Positions 35,784 to 44,314 of a stretch of DNA of 64,000 bases are shown piece after piece. This DNA comes from an uncultured Bacteroidia bacterium (GTDB lineage Bacteria; Bacteroidota; Bacteroidia; Bacteroidales; Prolixibacteraceae), in assembly GCA_903902325.1 (NCBI GenBank), contig CAIUUO010000183.1:1-64000 (forward strand), read 5' to 3'. The number at the start of each line of letters is the position of its first letter. The first letter of the stretch is position 1. The notes beneath the pieces are model-generated. The model did no database searches. It was not told where the DNA came from and was given only the letters and a program-made list of their open reading frames with translations. A program made the position numbers and the translations under genes.

Positions 35784-37814
35784 CTATTTTTGTTGGGACC
35801 CTACTTCCCATTTCTCTTTTCCGGTTTTGAATCGGGGGATATAAACCGGAGTTTTTGGATTGAATCCAATGTCCACTGGTGATATGGTGCCATCCTTTCC
35901 GATCCGGATCAAAATTGACTGATAAGGTTGAAATATCAGGGAATAAGGAATTTCTTTTCCTTTATAATGAATTTTGATGTTGATCGTGTCTGTTTTAGTG
36001 TTGAGGGATTGCCCGTATGCAAGTGGAAACTTAAGCCACTGCGCATGCGGGTTGGCAAAGAATACTGTCAATCCTTCGCTGGTCTCCCTGCACCAGAAAT
36101 CCGTTTTGTCACTTCCTTTTACAAGCGGAGAAATCAAGGGCATTGCCTGCCACGAGGTTTTCACATTTTTCATTGCTTTCAACTTATTCAAAAGTAACCC
36201 ATATTCATTGCCGGAAGGATAAAAACCGGGTTCGCAGGGTACTCGTTTCAAACAGACTGGCAGGCCCTTCCCAGCCAATTCCACTACTCTTCGTAGTGAG
36301 GATATATCCATGAATTTGACATTCATGTAAAAAGCCGAAAATGAAAGATCACCTGCTTGAAGGATGCCATCGTGAAGATCGGCCTTTTGAAGAAATTCCC
36401 CGTTGATCCAGAGCGGACGCCAGGACCTGAGTTCAGCAGGAAGATAAGTGTAACGATGTTCATATTCACCCCAGGCCCAAATAAACTGTTTTTCGATGGG
36501 AAGTTCTCCGGCTACCCAGGTATCTTCTGTTGGCAGGTAAACAGCCACTTTCGAAACTGCCTTCCCCTGTTTCAGGTATCCTGATACCTTTTCCATGTAT
36601 TTATTGAAAGACGGGATCTCTGGTGCAAGTGATCCGCTCTTCCCCACATGAACGGATGCATAGAATTTAAATGTATCCTGCCCAGCCGGATTAAGCGGTT
36701 TTCCATGCCAGATGATATGATTTACCCCGTTGGCGAAGACCGCATCGGCCACGAGTTTCAGGTCGGCAGTCTGTTCTTCGGAATGATGGTCGCGGGGCCA
36801 TCCATACAGACAGGTAAAAGTTTCAGAGGTTACCACTTTTTTGCCGGATAGCCCAGCCGCTGAAGCTACTATGTTGGCAAAGGCAGGTTCATAGAGCAGT
36901 GCCTCGCTTTCGGGAATATCCACAGAAGCATAGGAGGAAATGATGTCGCAGGGGGCGCCGGCGCACTGAACCCGTGAATATGCCCCCAGGTCATGGCTTT
37001 TTTGCGTGAACGGCTTGTAGAATCCGTTGATCACATATTCAGACAAAAGCTTCATGTAATCGTAGCGTACAGCAGGGTAGGGCATTCTGTTTGAATAGAG
37101 GCTGTCGCGGTAATCCATCACGGAATATCCATATCGCTCCCTGAATTTCTCCGGAAAGCCTTTTGTGTAAAGTTGCCTTGTCTCCACTTCCCAGGAGTCA
37201 CAGAAGAGTCCGGAAAGAGAACCCTTCAGGGCAGGTTTCAATGCATCTCCTGTTCTTTGGGCATAATGCCAAAAAGCATTCCTGCTAAGGTGATCAATGA
37301 CATAACCCTTTTTCGGATAATCCCAGGAGGCAGTAATTTCCTGTCTCCAGGAAGGATCAGTCATGTTCATGGTCGCTTCATCAAAAGGGACTTCCTGATC
37401 GCCGAAAGGCCAAAGGGAACCGAAGGTGAAATCGCAGCCCAATCCCAGACTATCGGCGCAGTGCTTCGCGTAAGATACCATATTTGACCAGTCTTTGCTC
37501 AGCCACTTCTGGCGCGGAGTATAGTTGAGGGTGTCTTTTTTCATCCTGTTCAGGGGATAGACCCAGGCAATTTCGACACCGCCGAAACCGTTTTTCTTCA
37601 GCCAGACCAGATTATCTGAAAGATCCGCTTTTTTAATTTCGGAGGCGAACCACCACCAGCGAGTCCATGGGCGGGAATCGGTGTAGAATTTTGATTTGGA
37701 GAGATCAGGTTGTTTTAGAGTTGACCCCGTCTGAGCAATTGAAATGAGTTGAAAACTCCAGAATAGTATGAAGAGGAGCAGAATGGTCTTTGTTGATTTG
37801 TTTAAATTATTCAT
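35784..37814 (-). CDS. Secreted GH106-like glycosidase (short form)
   Basis: From ATG 37814 it has 676 residues with a signal peptide (ILLLFILFWSFQLISIAQ), so it is exported. The mature N-terminus has SRPWTRWWWFASEIKKADL and GGVEIAWVYPLNRM, the pattern of GH106 alpha-L-rhamnosidases. Further matches are LFCDSWEVE, PCDIISSYASVDIPESEAL and VTSETFTCLYGWPRDHHSEEQ, including likely catalytic acids. Family members usually exceed 1000 residues with extra C-terminal beta domains, which are absent here. No SusCD pair is adjacent. No T9SS C-terminal sorting domain is visible. An upstream ATG (37841) would add nine residues before the signal. Confidence 0.75.
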   Translation of the reverse strand: MNNLNKSTKTILLLFILFWSFQLISIAQTGSTLKQPDLSKSKFYTDSRPWTRWWWFASEIKKADLSDNLVWLKKNGFGGVEIAWVYPLNRMKKDTLNYTPRQKWLSKDWSNMVSYAKHCADSLGLGCDFTFGSLWPFGDQEVPFDEATMNMTDPSWRQEITASWDYPKKGYVIDHLSRNAFWHYAQRTGDALKPALKGSLSGLFCDSWEVETRQLYTKGFPEKFRERYGYSVMDYRDSLYSNRMPYPAVRYDYMKLLSEYVINGFYKPFTQKSHDLGAYSRVQCAGAPCDIISSYASVDIPESEALLYEPAFANIVASAAGLSGKKVVTSETFTCLYGWPRDHHSEEQTADLKLVADAVFANGVNHIIWHGKPLNPAGQDTFKFYASVHVGKSGSLAPEIPSFNKYMEKVSGYLKQGKAVSKVAVYLPTEDTWVAGELPIEKQFIWAWGEYEHRYTYLPAELRSWRPLWINGEFLQKADLHDGILQAGDLSFSAFYMNVKFMDISSLRRVVELAGKGLPVCLKRVPCEPGFYPSGNEYGLLLNKLKAMKNVKTSWQAMPLISPLVKGSDKTDFWCRETSEGLTVFFANPHAQWLKFPLAYGQSLNTKTDTINIKIHYKGKEIPYSLIFQPYQSILIRIGKDGTISPVDIGFNPKTPVYIPRFKTGKEKWEVGSQQK

Positions 37815-37880
37815 AGACAGGAATATAAATACAAATACCATTTATGATGATATAACCGGAAATAAGAAATAAGAAATAAG

Positions 37881-37900
37881 TTGAAATAGATAGAAATAAA
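37881..37900 (+). repeat. 20-bp word unit (related to 48921-48980)
   Basis: TTGAAATAGATAGAAATAAA differs at few positions from the units of the three-copy array at 48921-48980. It is flanked by GAAATAA triplications and TCAATCAATT duplications in the gap upstream of the glycosidase gene. Confidence 0.7.
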
Positions 37901-37949
37901 TGGAAATATTTCAATCAATTTCAATCAATTTCCCCTTCAAACCGTCTTC

Positions 37950-38252
37950 CTACATAAATCCCAGTTCGAGCCTTGCCTCTTCAGACATCATCGACTTTTC
38001 CCAGGCAGGGTCGAAGGTGATTTCAACCTTGCAATCCTCAACACCTTCAACTTTTCTGGTCATGTATTCCACATCGGCGACAATCATGTCAGCAGCAGGG
38101 CATCCGGGTGCGGTGAGTGTCATCAGCACAGTGGCCGAATTATCTACCACATCCACGTTGTATACCAGTCCAAGGTCGTAAATATTGACGGGTATTTCAG
38201 GGTCGAAAACCTCCTTGAGGTTAGCAATGATCAGATCTATTCTTGGGTCCAT
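37950..38252 (-). CDS. sufT: SufT-like DUF59 Fe-S assembly protein
   Basis: This is a MIP18/DUF59 protein involved in maturing iron-sulfur proteins. From ATG 38252 it has 100 residues, starting MDPRIDLIIANLKEVFDPEI, and carries PVNIYDLGLVYNVDV and TAPGCPAADMIV with the conserved cysteine of this family. A TTG at 38288 would extend it by 12 unsupported residues. The start lies one base past the sufE stop. It closes the suf operon. Confidence 0.87.
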   Translation of the reverse strand: MDPRIDLIIANLKEVFDPEIPVNIYDLGLVYNVDVVDNSATVLMTLTAPGCPAADMIVADVEYMTRKVEGVEDCKVEITFDPAWEKSMMSEEARLELGFM

Positions 38253-38253
38253 G

Positions 38254-38685
38254 TTATTTTTTTTGAGATAAGATTTGTTTGTAGGCAATGGCGTACAGTT
38301 TAATTTGCTTGACCATGGCCATCAATCCGTTTGAACGGGTAGGTGAGAGATGTTGTTTCAATCCGATTTCGTCGATGAAGTATGGTTCTGCGTCTATTAT
38401 CTCCTGCGGAGTTCTTCCCGAGAAAACCTTCATCAGCAGGGCAACCAGTCCTTTCACGATCAGGGCATCGCTTTCGGCATCAAAATAAAGCAGGTCACCT
38501 TCCATTCTTTGTTGCAGCCAAACCCTTGATTGACATCCCCGAATCAGGTTCTGGTCGACTTTAAATGCCGGATCAATGGGTTGGAGTTCGTTACCCAGTT
38601 CGATCAGGTAGGTATATTTATCCATCCAGTCTTCATAAACTGCAAAATCGGAGATAATCTCCTTCTGTACTTCTTCGATGGTCAT
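38254..38685 (-). CDS. sufE: Cysteine desulfuration protein SufE
   Basis: SufE accepts persulfide sulfur from SufS and passes it to the SufBCD scaffold. The 143 residues (ATG 38685) include LIRGCQSRVWLQ with the acceptor Cys51. MTIEEVQKEIISDF and SPTRSNGLMAMVKQIK are typical. An upstream TTG at 38718 would extend into the word repeat and is rejected. sufT follows after one base. Confidence 0.93.
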   Translation of the reverse strand: MTIEEVQKEIISDFAVYEDWMDKYTYLIELGNELQPIDPAFKVDQNLIRGCQSRVWLQQRMEGDLLYFDAESDALIVKGLVALLMKVFSGRTPQEIIDAEPYFIDEIGLKQHLSPTRSNGLMAMVKQIKLYAIAYKQILSQKK

Positions 38686-38716
38686 GTCAAATGTTTTTGC
38701 TAAAGTAGGTATTATC

Positions 38717-38752
38717 AAATTGACAATTGACAGTTGACAATTGACAATTATG
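38717..38752. repeat. 36-bp ATTGACA-family repeat (exact copy 1)
   Basis: This 36-base sequence is identical to 42447-42482. It contains four 7-bp ATTGACA-type units, one of them GTTGACA. It lies in the sufS-sufE gap. Confidence 0.9.
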
Positions 38753-38809
38753 CAATGGATTGATTGAGTAAGTACTACGGAATGTCGGGGCCGGCATAAA
38801 TTGTGCTTT

Positions 38810-40027
38810 CTAGAACATTGAACGGATACGTGTCAAAGCCTCAATGAAACGATCAACTTCCTCCATCGTGTTGTAAAAGCTGAAGGAGGCTCGGGTCATG
38901 GCGGAAACATTGTAATGGTCCATCACGGGATCTGCGCACAATCTGCCTGTTCTCACTGCAATACCCAACTGGTCGAGCAAGGTTCCCAGGTCGAAGGGAT
39001 GGATCTGATCCAATTCAAAACAAATTACGGCACTTTTTGAATCTGACTCCCCAAAAATCCGGACATTCCCCAGGGCTTTCAGTTTCCCGGTAGCATATTT
39101 GAGAAGTTGGTGTTCGTATTCTGCAATGGTTGGCAGACCTATATTTTGCAGGTATTGAATGGCAGTTCCCATGGCAATGGCTCCAACGTAATGGGGTGTT
39201 CCTGCTTCAAATTTAAGCGGAATTTCTGCGTAGGTAGTTTTTTCGAAGGTCACCCTGTCGATCATTTCGCCACCTCCTAAAAAAGGAGGCATGGACTCCA
39301 GCCATTTTCTTTTGCCATACAATACTCCAATCCCGGTAGGGCCATAAATCTTGTGTCCTGAAAATGCAAAGAAATCGCAGTCGAGGTCCTGAACGTCTAT
39401 TGAGATATGGGGAACACTCTGGGCGCCGTCGATTAGAACAGGCACATTGTGCAGATGAGCAATTCGGATTAATTCCTTGACAGGATTTACGGTTCCAAGC
39501 GTATTGGAAACGTGCGTCAGGGCAATGATCCTCGTATGCACTGAAATCAAAGATTCAAGCAATTCGGTCTTTAATTCTCCGTTATCTGCGAATGGCAATA
39601 TTTTAAGAATAGCATGATGACGTTCGCATGCCATCTGCCAGGGTACTATATTGGCATGATGCTCCATCTCTGTGACGATAATTTCGTCACCTTCTGACAC
39701 AAATTTTTCGCAAAAAGAACGTGCCACCAGATTAATGGATTCGGTAGTTCCATGTGTGAAAATGATCTCTTCCCTTTCACCCGCATGGAGAAAATCTTTT
39801 ACGATATCGCGGGCAACTTCATAGGCTTCAGTGGTTTTAATGGCATGTGTGTGCGTTCCGCGGTGGATATTGGCATTGGTCTTCACCGAAAATTCACTGA
39901 TTTTCTCTAAAACCGGAAGCGGGCGCTGTGCTGTGGCCGCATTGTCAAAATAGACCCAGGGACGGTTGTTGACAGTCTGGTCGAGTATGGGGAAATCTTT
40001 TCTTATATCCTGATAATTAAAGCTCAT
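38810..40027 (-). CDS. sufS: Cysteine desulfurase SufS
   Basis: SufS removes sulfur from cysteine as a PLP enzyme to feed Fe-S assembly. From ATG 40027 it has 405 residues, starting MSFNYQDIRKDFPILDQTVN. The PLP lysine is Lys226 in FAFSGHKIYGPTG and the active cysteine is Cys364 in VRTGRLCADPVM. The frame is open 75 codons upstream to 40252, but that extension is encoded by REP-like and heptamer repeats, so it is not coding. The group II SufS features and its position before sufE support the call. Confidence 0.94.
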   Translation of the reverse strand: MSFNYQDIRKDFPILDQTVNNRPWVYFDNAATAQRPLPVLEKISEFSVKTNANIHRGTHTHAIKTTEAYEVARDIVKDFLHAGEREEIIFTHGTTESINLVARSFCEKFVSEGDEIIVTEMEHHANIVPWQMACERHHAILKILPFADNGELKTELLESLISVHTRIIALTHVSNTLGTVNPVKELIRIAHLHNVPVLIDGAQSVPHISIDVQDLDCDFFAFSGHKIYGPTGIGVLYGKRKWLESMPPFLGGGEMIDRVTFEKTTYAEIPLKFEAGTPHYVGAIAMGTAIQYLQNIGLPTIAEYEHQLLKYATGKLKALGNVRIFGESDSKSAVICFELDQIHPFDLGTLLDQLGIAVRTGRLCADPVMDHYNVSAMTRASFSFYNTMEEVDRFIEALTRIRSMF

Positions 40028-40041
40028 TATGAAGAAATTTT

Positions 40042-40062
40042 CGATTTTCGATTTTCGATTTT
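40042..40062 (+). repeat. CGATTTT heptamer array
   Basis: Three exact tandem CGATTTT units in the sufD-sufS gap, close to REP-like copy B. Same family as 33596-33628. Confidence 0.85.
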
Positions 40063-40138
40063 GGAATGCGCGTTTATCCAATATTCTGATTTGATGCTCA
40101 GAACCTTTTTGACCTTTAGGACAATTTGGGACCTTTGA

Positions 40139-40230
40139 CCCTTCGACCTCTTCGACAGGCTCAGGGACCGAAGAATCAGGGACCGGCAAATCATATAATA
40201 TTTGTATGCCCTTCGACATGCTCAGGGAGC
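40139..40230 (+). repeat. REP-like element copy B with a third partial copy
   Basis: 40139-40186 is the inverted copy of 33547-33594 with one mismatch over 48 bases. 40209-40230 (CCCTTCGACATGCTCAGGGA) is a partial relative. A CT-rich segment (40252-40279) follows, with CTCCC/GCCCC words. All of it is in the sufD-sufS gap. Confidence 0.85.
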
Positions 40231-40285
40231 TGGATTTGGGAGTTGAACTCACCCCTTCTCCCAGTCGCCCCGTCTCCCCATTCTT

Positions 40286-41656
40286 CTATCGTATACACTC
40301 CAGCTTGCAGTCGTGGCATCTTGATACTTCTCCCCTCAGTCTTTTGTTGACCAGCCTGTCGATGCTCTGTCGAAGCTGCTCAACCCTGATATTGGTAAGA
40401 ACTTCATGGGCGAAGGCGAACATCAGCATCAAACGAGCCTCTTTCTCATTGATTCCGCGGGTTTGCAGGTAAAACAAAGCCTCTTCGTTGATCTGTCCGA
40501 CAGTTGCGCCATGCGAACATTTCACATCATCGTTGTCGATTACAAGCTGAGGTTTGGTATTCATCCTGGCGGCCTTGGTGAGCAAAACGCTGTTGTTTCG
40601 CTGGAATGCTTCGGTCTTTTTGGCGCCTGGCATTACATGGATCCGGCCTGTAAAAGCTCCCGTCGAATTGTCATCCAGCACGTTTTTGAAGATCTGATTG
40701 CTCTGGCATCCGGGCTGGGCATGTTCGATCGATGTGAAAGTATCACAATGCTGATCCTTGTCTGTCAGCGCCAGACCGAATAAGGCTGCATTCGCATGCT
40801 CACCCTGCAGGTCTGTGTGGAGATGGTTGCGGGTAAGGCCGCCATGCAGGGAGATGGTATTGGTGATCAGTTGTGAATTTTTTTCCTGGCGAACAAAAAT
40901 CCCGTTCAGGTAGGCCGTACCGTTGTGCTGGTTTTGAATCCCGTAAATATCAACTACGGAATCTTCGGCCATATGCACTTCAGTCAGGTAATTGGCAATG
41001 AAGCTGTACACTGCCAAAGTATGATCGCAAAACATGAGCTTGACCTGTGAATTTTTGCCAACGATCACCAGGTTTCTCAGGGTGACGTATAGGTCTTCCT
41101 CGCTGCGCAGCAGGTTAATAATCTGAATCGGTTTTTCTATGACCACATGATCAGGGATATAGATAAAAATCCCATCCTGTGCGAAGGCACTGTTGAGTGC
41201 AACCAAAGGATCCTTCGCAGGATCTGCCATTTTTCCGTAGTATTTTTCAACCAGTTCGGTATCTTCCTTCCAGGCCCTTTCCATGCTTTTGATGATGGTA
41301 CCCTTTGGAAACTGATCCGTTTTGTTCATTCCATAATACCATCCGTTCACCTGAAAAAGGACATGGGTGTCGAATTCAGGAACGTCGCAGGTGAACACTT
41401 CCTGCATATCGAAATCGAAAGATGTCGGACGGAAAGCGCGGTTAAAGTTTTCCTGGGCAAACAGTTTGGTGAGGTCCGTGTATTTGTAGTTTTCGACCCT
41501 TCTGTCGGGAATCCCCATGCGCAGGAATTCTGCCATCGCCTGCTTACGCTGATTCTTCAGAAAATCGGGTGAGCCTTCATTCAAAAGGTGCCCGTTTTCA
41601 AGAAACAGGTCAGACAGTCTCTGATCGGCAGTTTCTATAGTATTTTTCTCTGTCAT
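40286..41656 (-). CDS. sufD: Fe-S cluster assembly protein SufD
   Basis: SufD forms the SufBC2D scaffold where Fe-S clusters are built. The 456 residues show a right-handed beta-helix core, with LHTDLQGEHANAALFGLALTDKDQHCDTFT and the C-terminal MNTKPQLVIDNDDVKCSHGATVGQ, both SufD signatures. The start is 3 bases downstream of the sufC stop. The C-terminus contains two or three cysteines (CHDCKLECIR), not general for the family as far as I recall. Confidence 0.93.
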   Translation of the reverse strand: MTEKNTIETADQRLSDLFLENGHLLNEGSPDFLKNQRKQAMAEFLRMGIPDRRVENYKYTDLTKLFAQENFNRAFRPTSFDFDMQEVFTCDVPEFDTHVLFQVNGWYYGMNKTDQFPKGTIIKSMERAWKEDTELVEKYYGKMADPAKDPLVALNSAFAQDGIFIYIPDHVVIEKPIQIINLLRSEEDLYVTLRNLVIVGKNSQVKLMFCDHTLAVYSFIANYLTEVHMAEDSVVDIYGIQNQHNGTAYLNGIFVRQEKNSQLITNTISLHGGLTRNHLHTDLQGEHANAALFGLALTDKDQHCDTFTSIEHAQPGCQSNQIFKNVLDDNSTGAFTGRIHVMPGAKKTEAFQRNNSVLLTKAARMNTKPQLVIDNDDVKCSHGATVGQINEEALFYLQTRGINEKEARLMLMFAFAHEVLTNIRVEQLRQSIDRLVNKRLRGEVSRCHDCKLECIR

Positions 41657-41659
41657 GGT

Positions 41660-42412
41660 TTACTCTCCCAACTCTTTTTTGATCCAGTCGTATCCCTTCT
41701 CTTCCAGTTCGAGGACAAGTTCCTTCCCTGCTGATTTGACGATCTGCCCCTTGTATAGCACATGCACAAAATCAGGAACAATGTAATCCAGCAGACGCTG
41801 GTAGTGCGTTACCACGATGGTTGCGTTTTCAGGTTTCTTCAGCATGTTGACTCCGTTGGCAACAATTCTTAGCGCATCTATATCGAGACCACTGTCGGTT
41901 TCATCAAGAATGGCAAGTTTCGGCTCAAGCATGGCCATCTGGAAAATCTCGTTCTTCTTCTTTTCTCCTCCTGAGAAACCTTCGTTGACGGAACGGTTGG
42001 TCAGTTGTGAGTCAATCTGGACCATCTCTTTTTTCTCACGCATCACCTTCAGGAAATCACCTGCTGAGAGTTCTTTCAGATTGTGGTATTTGCGTGATTC
42101 GTTCACAGCAGTTTTCAAAAAGTTGATCATGCTGACACCCGGGATCTCCACAGGATACTGGAAACTCAGGAAGAGTCCCTCCTTGGCACGAACATCGGCA
42201 GGCATGGCGAGAAGGTCTTTTCCGAAGAAAGTTACCTCTCCCTTTGTCACTTCATAACTGGTGTGGCCTGCCAGTACATTGGCAAGCGTACTTTTTCCGG
42301 ATCCATTGGGTCCCATGATGGCATGTACTTCTCCGGCATTGATGGTCAGGTTGATACCGCGCAGAATTTCCTTTCCCTCTACGCTGGCATGTAAATCTTT
42401 TATAATAAGCAT
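41660..42412 (-). CDS. sufC: Fe-S cluster assembly ATPase SufC
   Basis: SufC is the ABC-type ATPase driving SufBD rearrangement. The 250 residues contain Walker A GPNGSGKST at 34-42, the signature FSGGEKKKNEIFQ, and Walker B LAILDETDSGLDIDA. It is the second gene of the operon, separated from sufB by 221 bases that carry the repeat structure described below. Confidence 0.96.
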   Translation of the reverse strand: MLIIKDLHASVEGKEILRGINLTINAGEVHAIMGPNGSGKSTLANVLAGHTSYEVTKGEVTFFGKDLLAMPADVRAKEGLFLSFQYPVEIPGVSMINFLKTAVNESRKYHNLKELSAGDFLKVMREKKEMVQIDSQLTNRSVNEGFSGGEKKKNEIFQMAMLEPKLAILDETDSGLDIDALRIVANGVNMLKKPENATIVVTHYQRLLDYIVPDFVHVLYKGQIVKSAGKELVLELEEKGYDWIKKELGE

Positions 42413-42446
42413 ATTCTCGATATATTTATAACTAATAAGTTTTATT

Positions 42447-42634
42447 AAATTGACAATTGACAGTTGACAATTGACAATTATGTTGAGAGCATAATTTATT
42501 TTCTAAATGAGAAATAATTTTGATGTTAAATGTTTCGTTAACTTAAAAATAGATAGCATTTGGGTTGATATTACAAGCCCAAATACTGGATAGTTCCTAA
42601 TTCATTGTCAATTGTCAATTGTCCATTTTCAATT
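42447..42634. mobile_element. MITE-like element with ATTGACA-family inverted ends
   Basis: The left end (42447-42482) is the exact 36-bp repeat; the right end (42602-42634) is an inverted set of the same 7-bp words (CATTGTCA, ATTGTCA, ATTGTCC). Between them lie about 120 AT-rich non-coding bases with a hairpin TTTGGG/CCCAAA at 42559-42583. The right end runs into the sufB stop. No transposase is encoded. Whether the unit moves is inference; two independent word arrays in opposite orientation would look the same. Confidence 0.5.
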
Positions 42635-44079
42635 TATCCTACGCTTCCCTCCAGGCTGATCTGCAGCAGCTTTTGAGCCTCCACCGCAAATTCCATGGGC
42701 AGTTTGTTGATCACCTCGCGGGCGTAGCCGTTCACGATCATGCCGATGGCATCCTGCGTGGAGATTCCGCGCTGGTTGCAGTAAAATATCTGGTCTTCGC
42801 CGATTTTTGAGGTCGTCGCTTCGTGTTCCACCACAGAATTGGGGTTTCCTACCTCAATGTACGGGAAGGTATGTGCACCGCAATGATCGCCCAGCAAAAG
42901 GGAGTCACATTGCGAATAATTCCTTGCATTTTCGGCTTTTGCAGCCACCCTGACCAATCCCCGGTAGGAGTTGGAACTGTGGCCGGCTGAGATTCCCTTG
43001 GAGACGATGGTGCTTTTGGTATTTTTCCCAAGATGGATCATTTTGGTGCCTGTATCTGCCTGCTGGTAATTGTTGGTAAGAGCCACGGAATTGAACTCAG
43101 CCACAGAATTATCACCAAAGAGTATGCAACTGGGGTATTTCCAGGTGATGGCTGAACCTGTTTCCACCTGGTTCCAGAATATTTTAGAGGATATACCCTT
43201 GCAAAGGCCTCGTTTGGTTACGAAATTGTAAATGCCTCCTATTCCGTCCTTGTTACCCGGATACCAGTTTTGCACGGTAGAATATTTCACCTCTGCCCTG
43301 TCGAGCGCAATGATTTCCACCACGGCAGCATGCAGTTGGTTTTCGTCGCGCATCGGTGCGGTACAACCTTCGAGGTATGAAACATAGCTGTCATCGTCGG
43401 CAATAATAAGCGTCCTTTCAAATTGCCCCGTATTTTTGGCATTGATCCTGAAATAGGTCGAGAGTTCCATGGGACACCTCACTCCTTTCGGGATGTATAC
43501 AAATGAACCATCAGAAAAGACGGCGCAGTTGAGGGCAGCAAAAAAATTGTCGTTGGGAGGAACAACCATTCCAAGGTATTTCTGTACCAGGTCGGGATGG
43601 TGTTTCACCGCTTCGCTGAAGGAGCAGAAAATGATTCCGAGTTCAGCCAGGTTTTCCTTGAAAGTAGTCTTTACAGACACACTATCCATGACCGCGTCGA
43701 CTGCCACACCGGCCAGCATCTTTTGTTCCTCCAGCGGAATTCCGAGTTTGGCAAAAGTGCTCAGCAGTTCGGGATCCACCTCATCGAGGCTTTCATATTT
43801 GGGTTTCTGACGAGGAGCAGCATAATAAATAATATCCTGGTAATCAATTTCCGGGACTTTCAATTGTGCCCATTCAGGCATTTTCATCGTCAGCCATTTG
43901 CGGTAGGCCTTTAGCCTGAATTCGAGCATGAATTCAGGCTCTTCCTTTTTTGCGGAGATGATTCTCACCACCTCTTCGCTCAAGCCTTTGGGGATCGTAT
44001 CCGTTTCGATATCCGTTACGAAACCAAAACGATAATCCCGGCCGGCAACTTCATTGAGTAATTTATTTTGATCATCCAT
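42634..44079 (-). CDS. sufB: Fe-S cluster assembly protein SufB
   Basis: SufB is the scaffold subunit that holds the nascent cluster. The 481 residues include [39 protein letters not shown], the [20 protein letters not shown] block, [21 protein letters not shown] and [21 protein letters not shown], all typical. It is the first gene of the operon sufB-C-D-S-E-T. Its stop abuts the inverted word repeat. Confidence 0.96.
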   Translation of the reverse strand: MDDQNKLLNEVAGRDYRFGFVTDIETDTIPKGLSEEVVRIISAKKEEPEFMLEFRLKAYRKWLTMKMPEWAQLKVPEIDYQDIIYYAAPRQKPKYESLDEVDPELLSTFAKLGIPLEEQKMLAGVAVDAVMDSVSVKTTFKENLAELGIIFCSFSEAVKHHPDLVQKYLGMVVPPNDNFFAALNCAVFSDGSFVYIPKGVRCPMELSTYFRINAKNTGQFERTLIIADDDSYVSYLEGCTAPMRDENQLHAAVVEIIALDRAEVKYSTVQNWYPGNKDGIGGIYNFVTKRGLCKGISSKIFWNQVETGSAITWKYPSCILFGDNSVAEFNSVALTNNYQQADTGTKMIHLGKNTKSTIVSKGISAGHSSNSYRGLVRVAAKAENARNYSQCDSLLLGDHCGAHTFPYIEVGNPNSVVEHEATTSKIGEDQIFYCNQRGISTQDAIGMIVNGYAREVINKLPMEFAVEAQKLLQISLEGSVG

Positions 44080-44085
44080 TTGAAT

Positions 44086-44130
44086 AAGTGCCTAGAGTGA
44101 ACTAAAGTGAACTAAAGTGCCTAAAGTATT
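44086..44130 (+). repeat. TAAAGTGCC/TAAAGTGAAC word repeat, left of thiL
   Basis: Imperfect tandem 9-10 bp units (AAGTGCCTAGAGTGAAC, TAAAGTGAAC, TAAAGTGCC, TAAAGTATT). The same words in the same orientation occur at 45355-45404 directly behind thiL. Confidence 0.8.
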
Positions 44131-44255
44131 TAGGGACTCCAGACTTTTGTCCTGTTAAATTTAAAAATACCGTGAACCGGAGAACTTTTTTATAAAATTG
44201 TCTGAAGGTTCATCTCTTTGTACGAATTTTTAATAAGACTTGATACAAATTGGTG

Positions 44256-44263
44256 CAAAGATA
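44256..44263 (-). promoter_or_regulatory. Candidate -7 element for sufB operon
   Basis: CAAAGATA is the reverse complement of TATCTTTG, an exact TAnnTTTG match on the minus strand, about 177 bases upstream of sufB. It overlaps the region used by the divergent thiL promoter. No good -33 partner is seen. Confidence 0.35.
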
Positions 44264-44273
44264 TAAAATGCAC

Positions 44274-44281
44274 TACTTTTG
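44274..44281 (+). promoter_or_regulatory. Candidate -7 promoter element for thiL
   Basis: TACTTTTG exactly matches TAnnTTTG and lies 34 bases before the thiL ATG. A TTG at 44250-44252 is about 21 bases upstream, a fair -33 position. Confidence 0.5.
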
Positions 44282-44314
44282 AGGTGTGATTTAACAATTA
44301 AATCTTAAAGAAAC

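Noticed and set aside
40028..40252. 75-residue N-terminal extension of SufS
   Set aside because: The extension is encoded by the REP-like element and CGATTTT repeats, and SufS homologues start at the downstream Met (40027).
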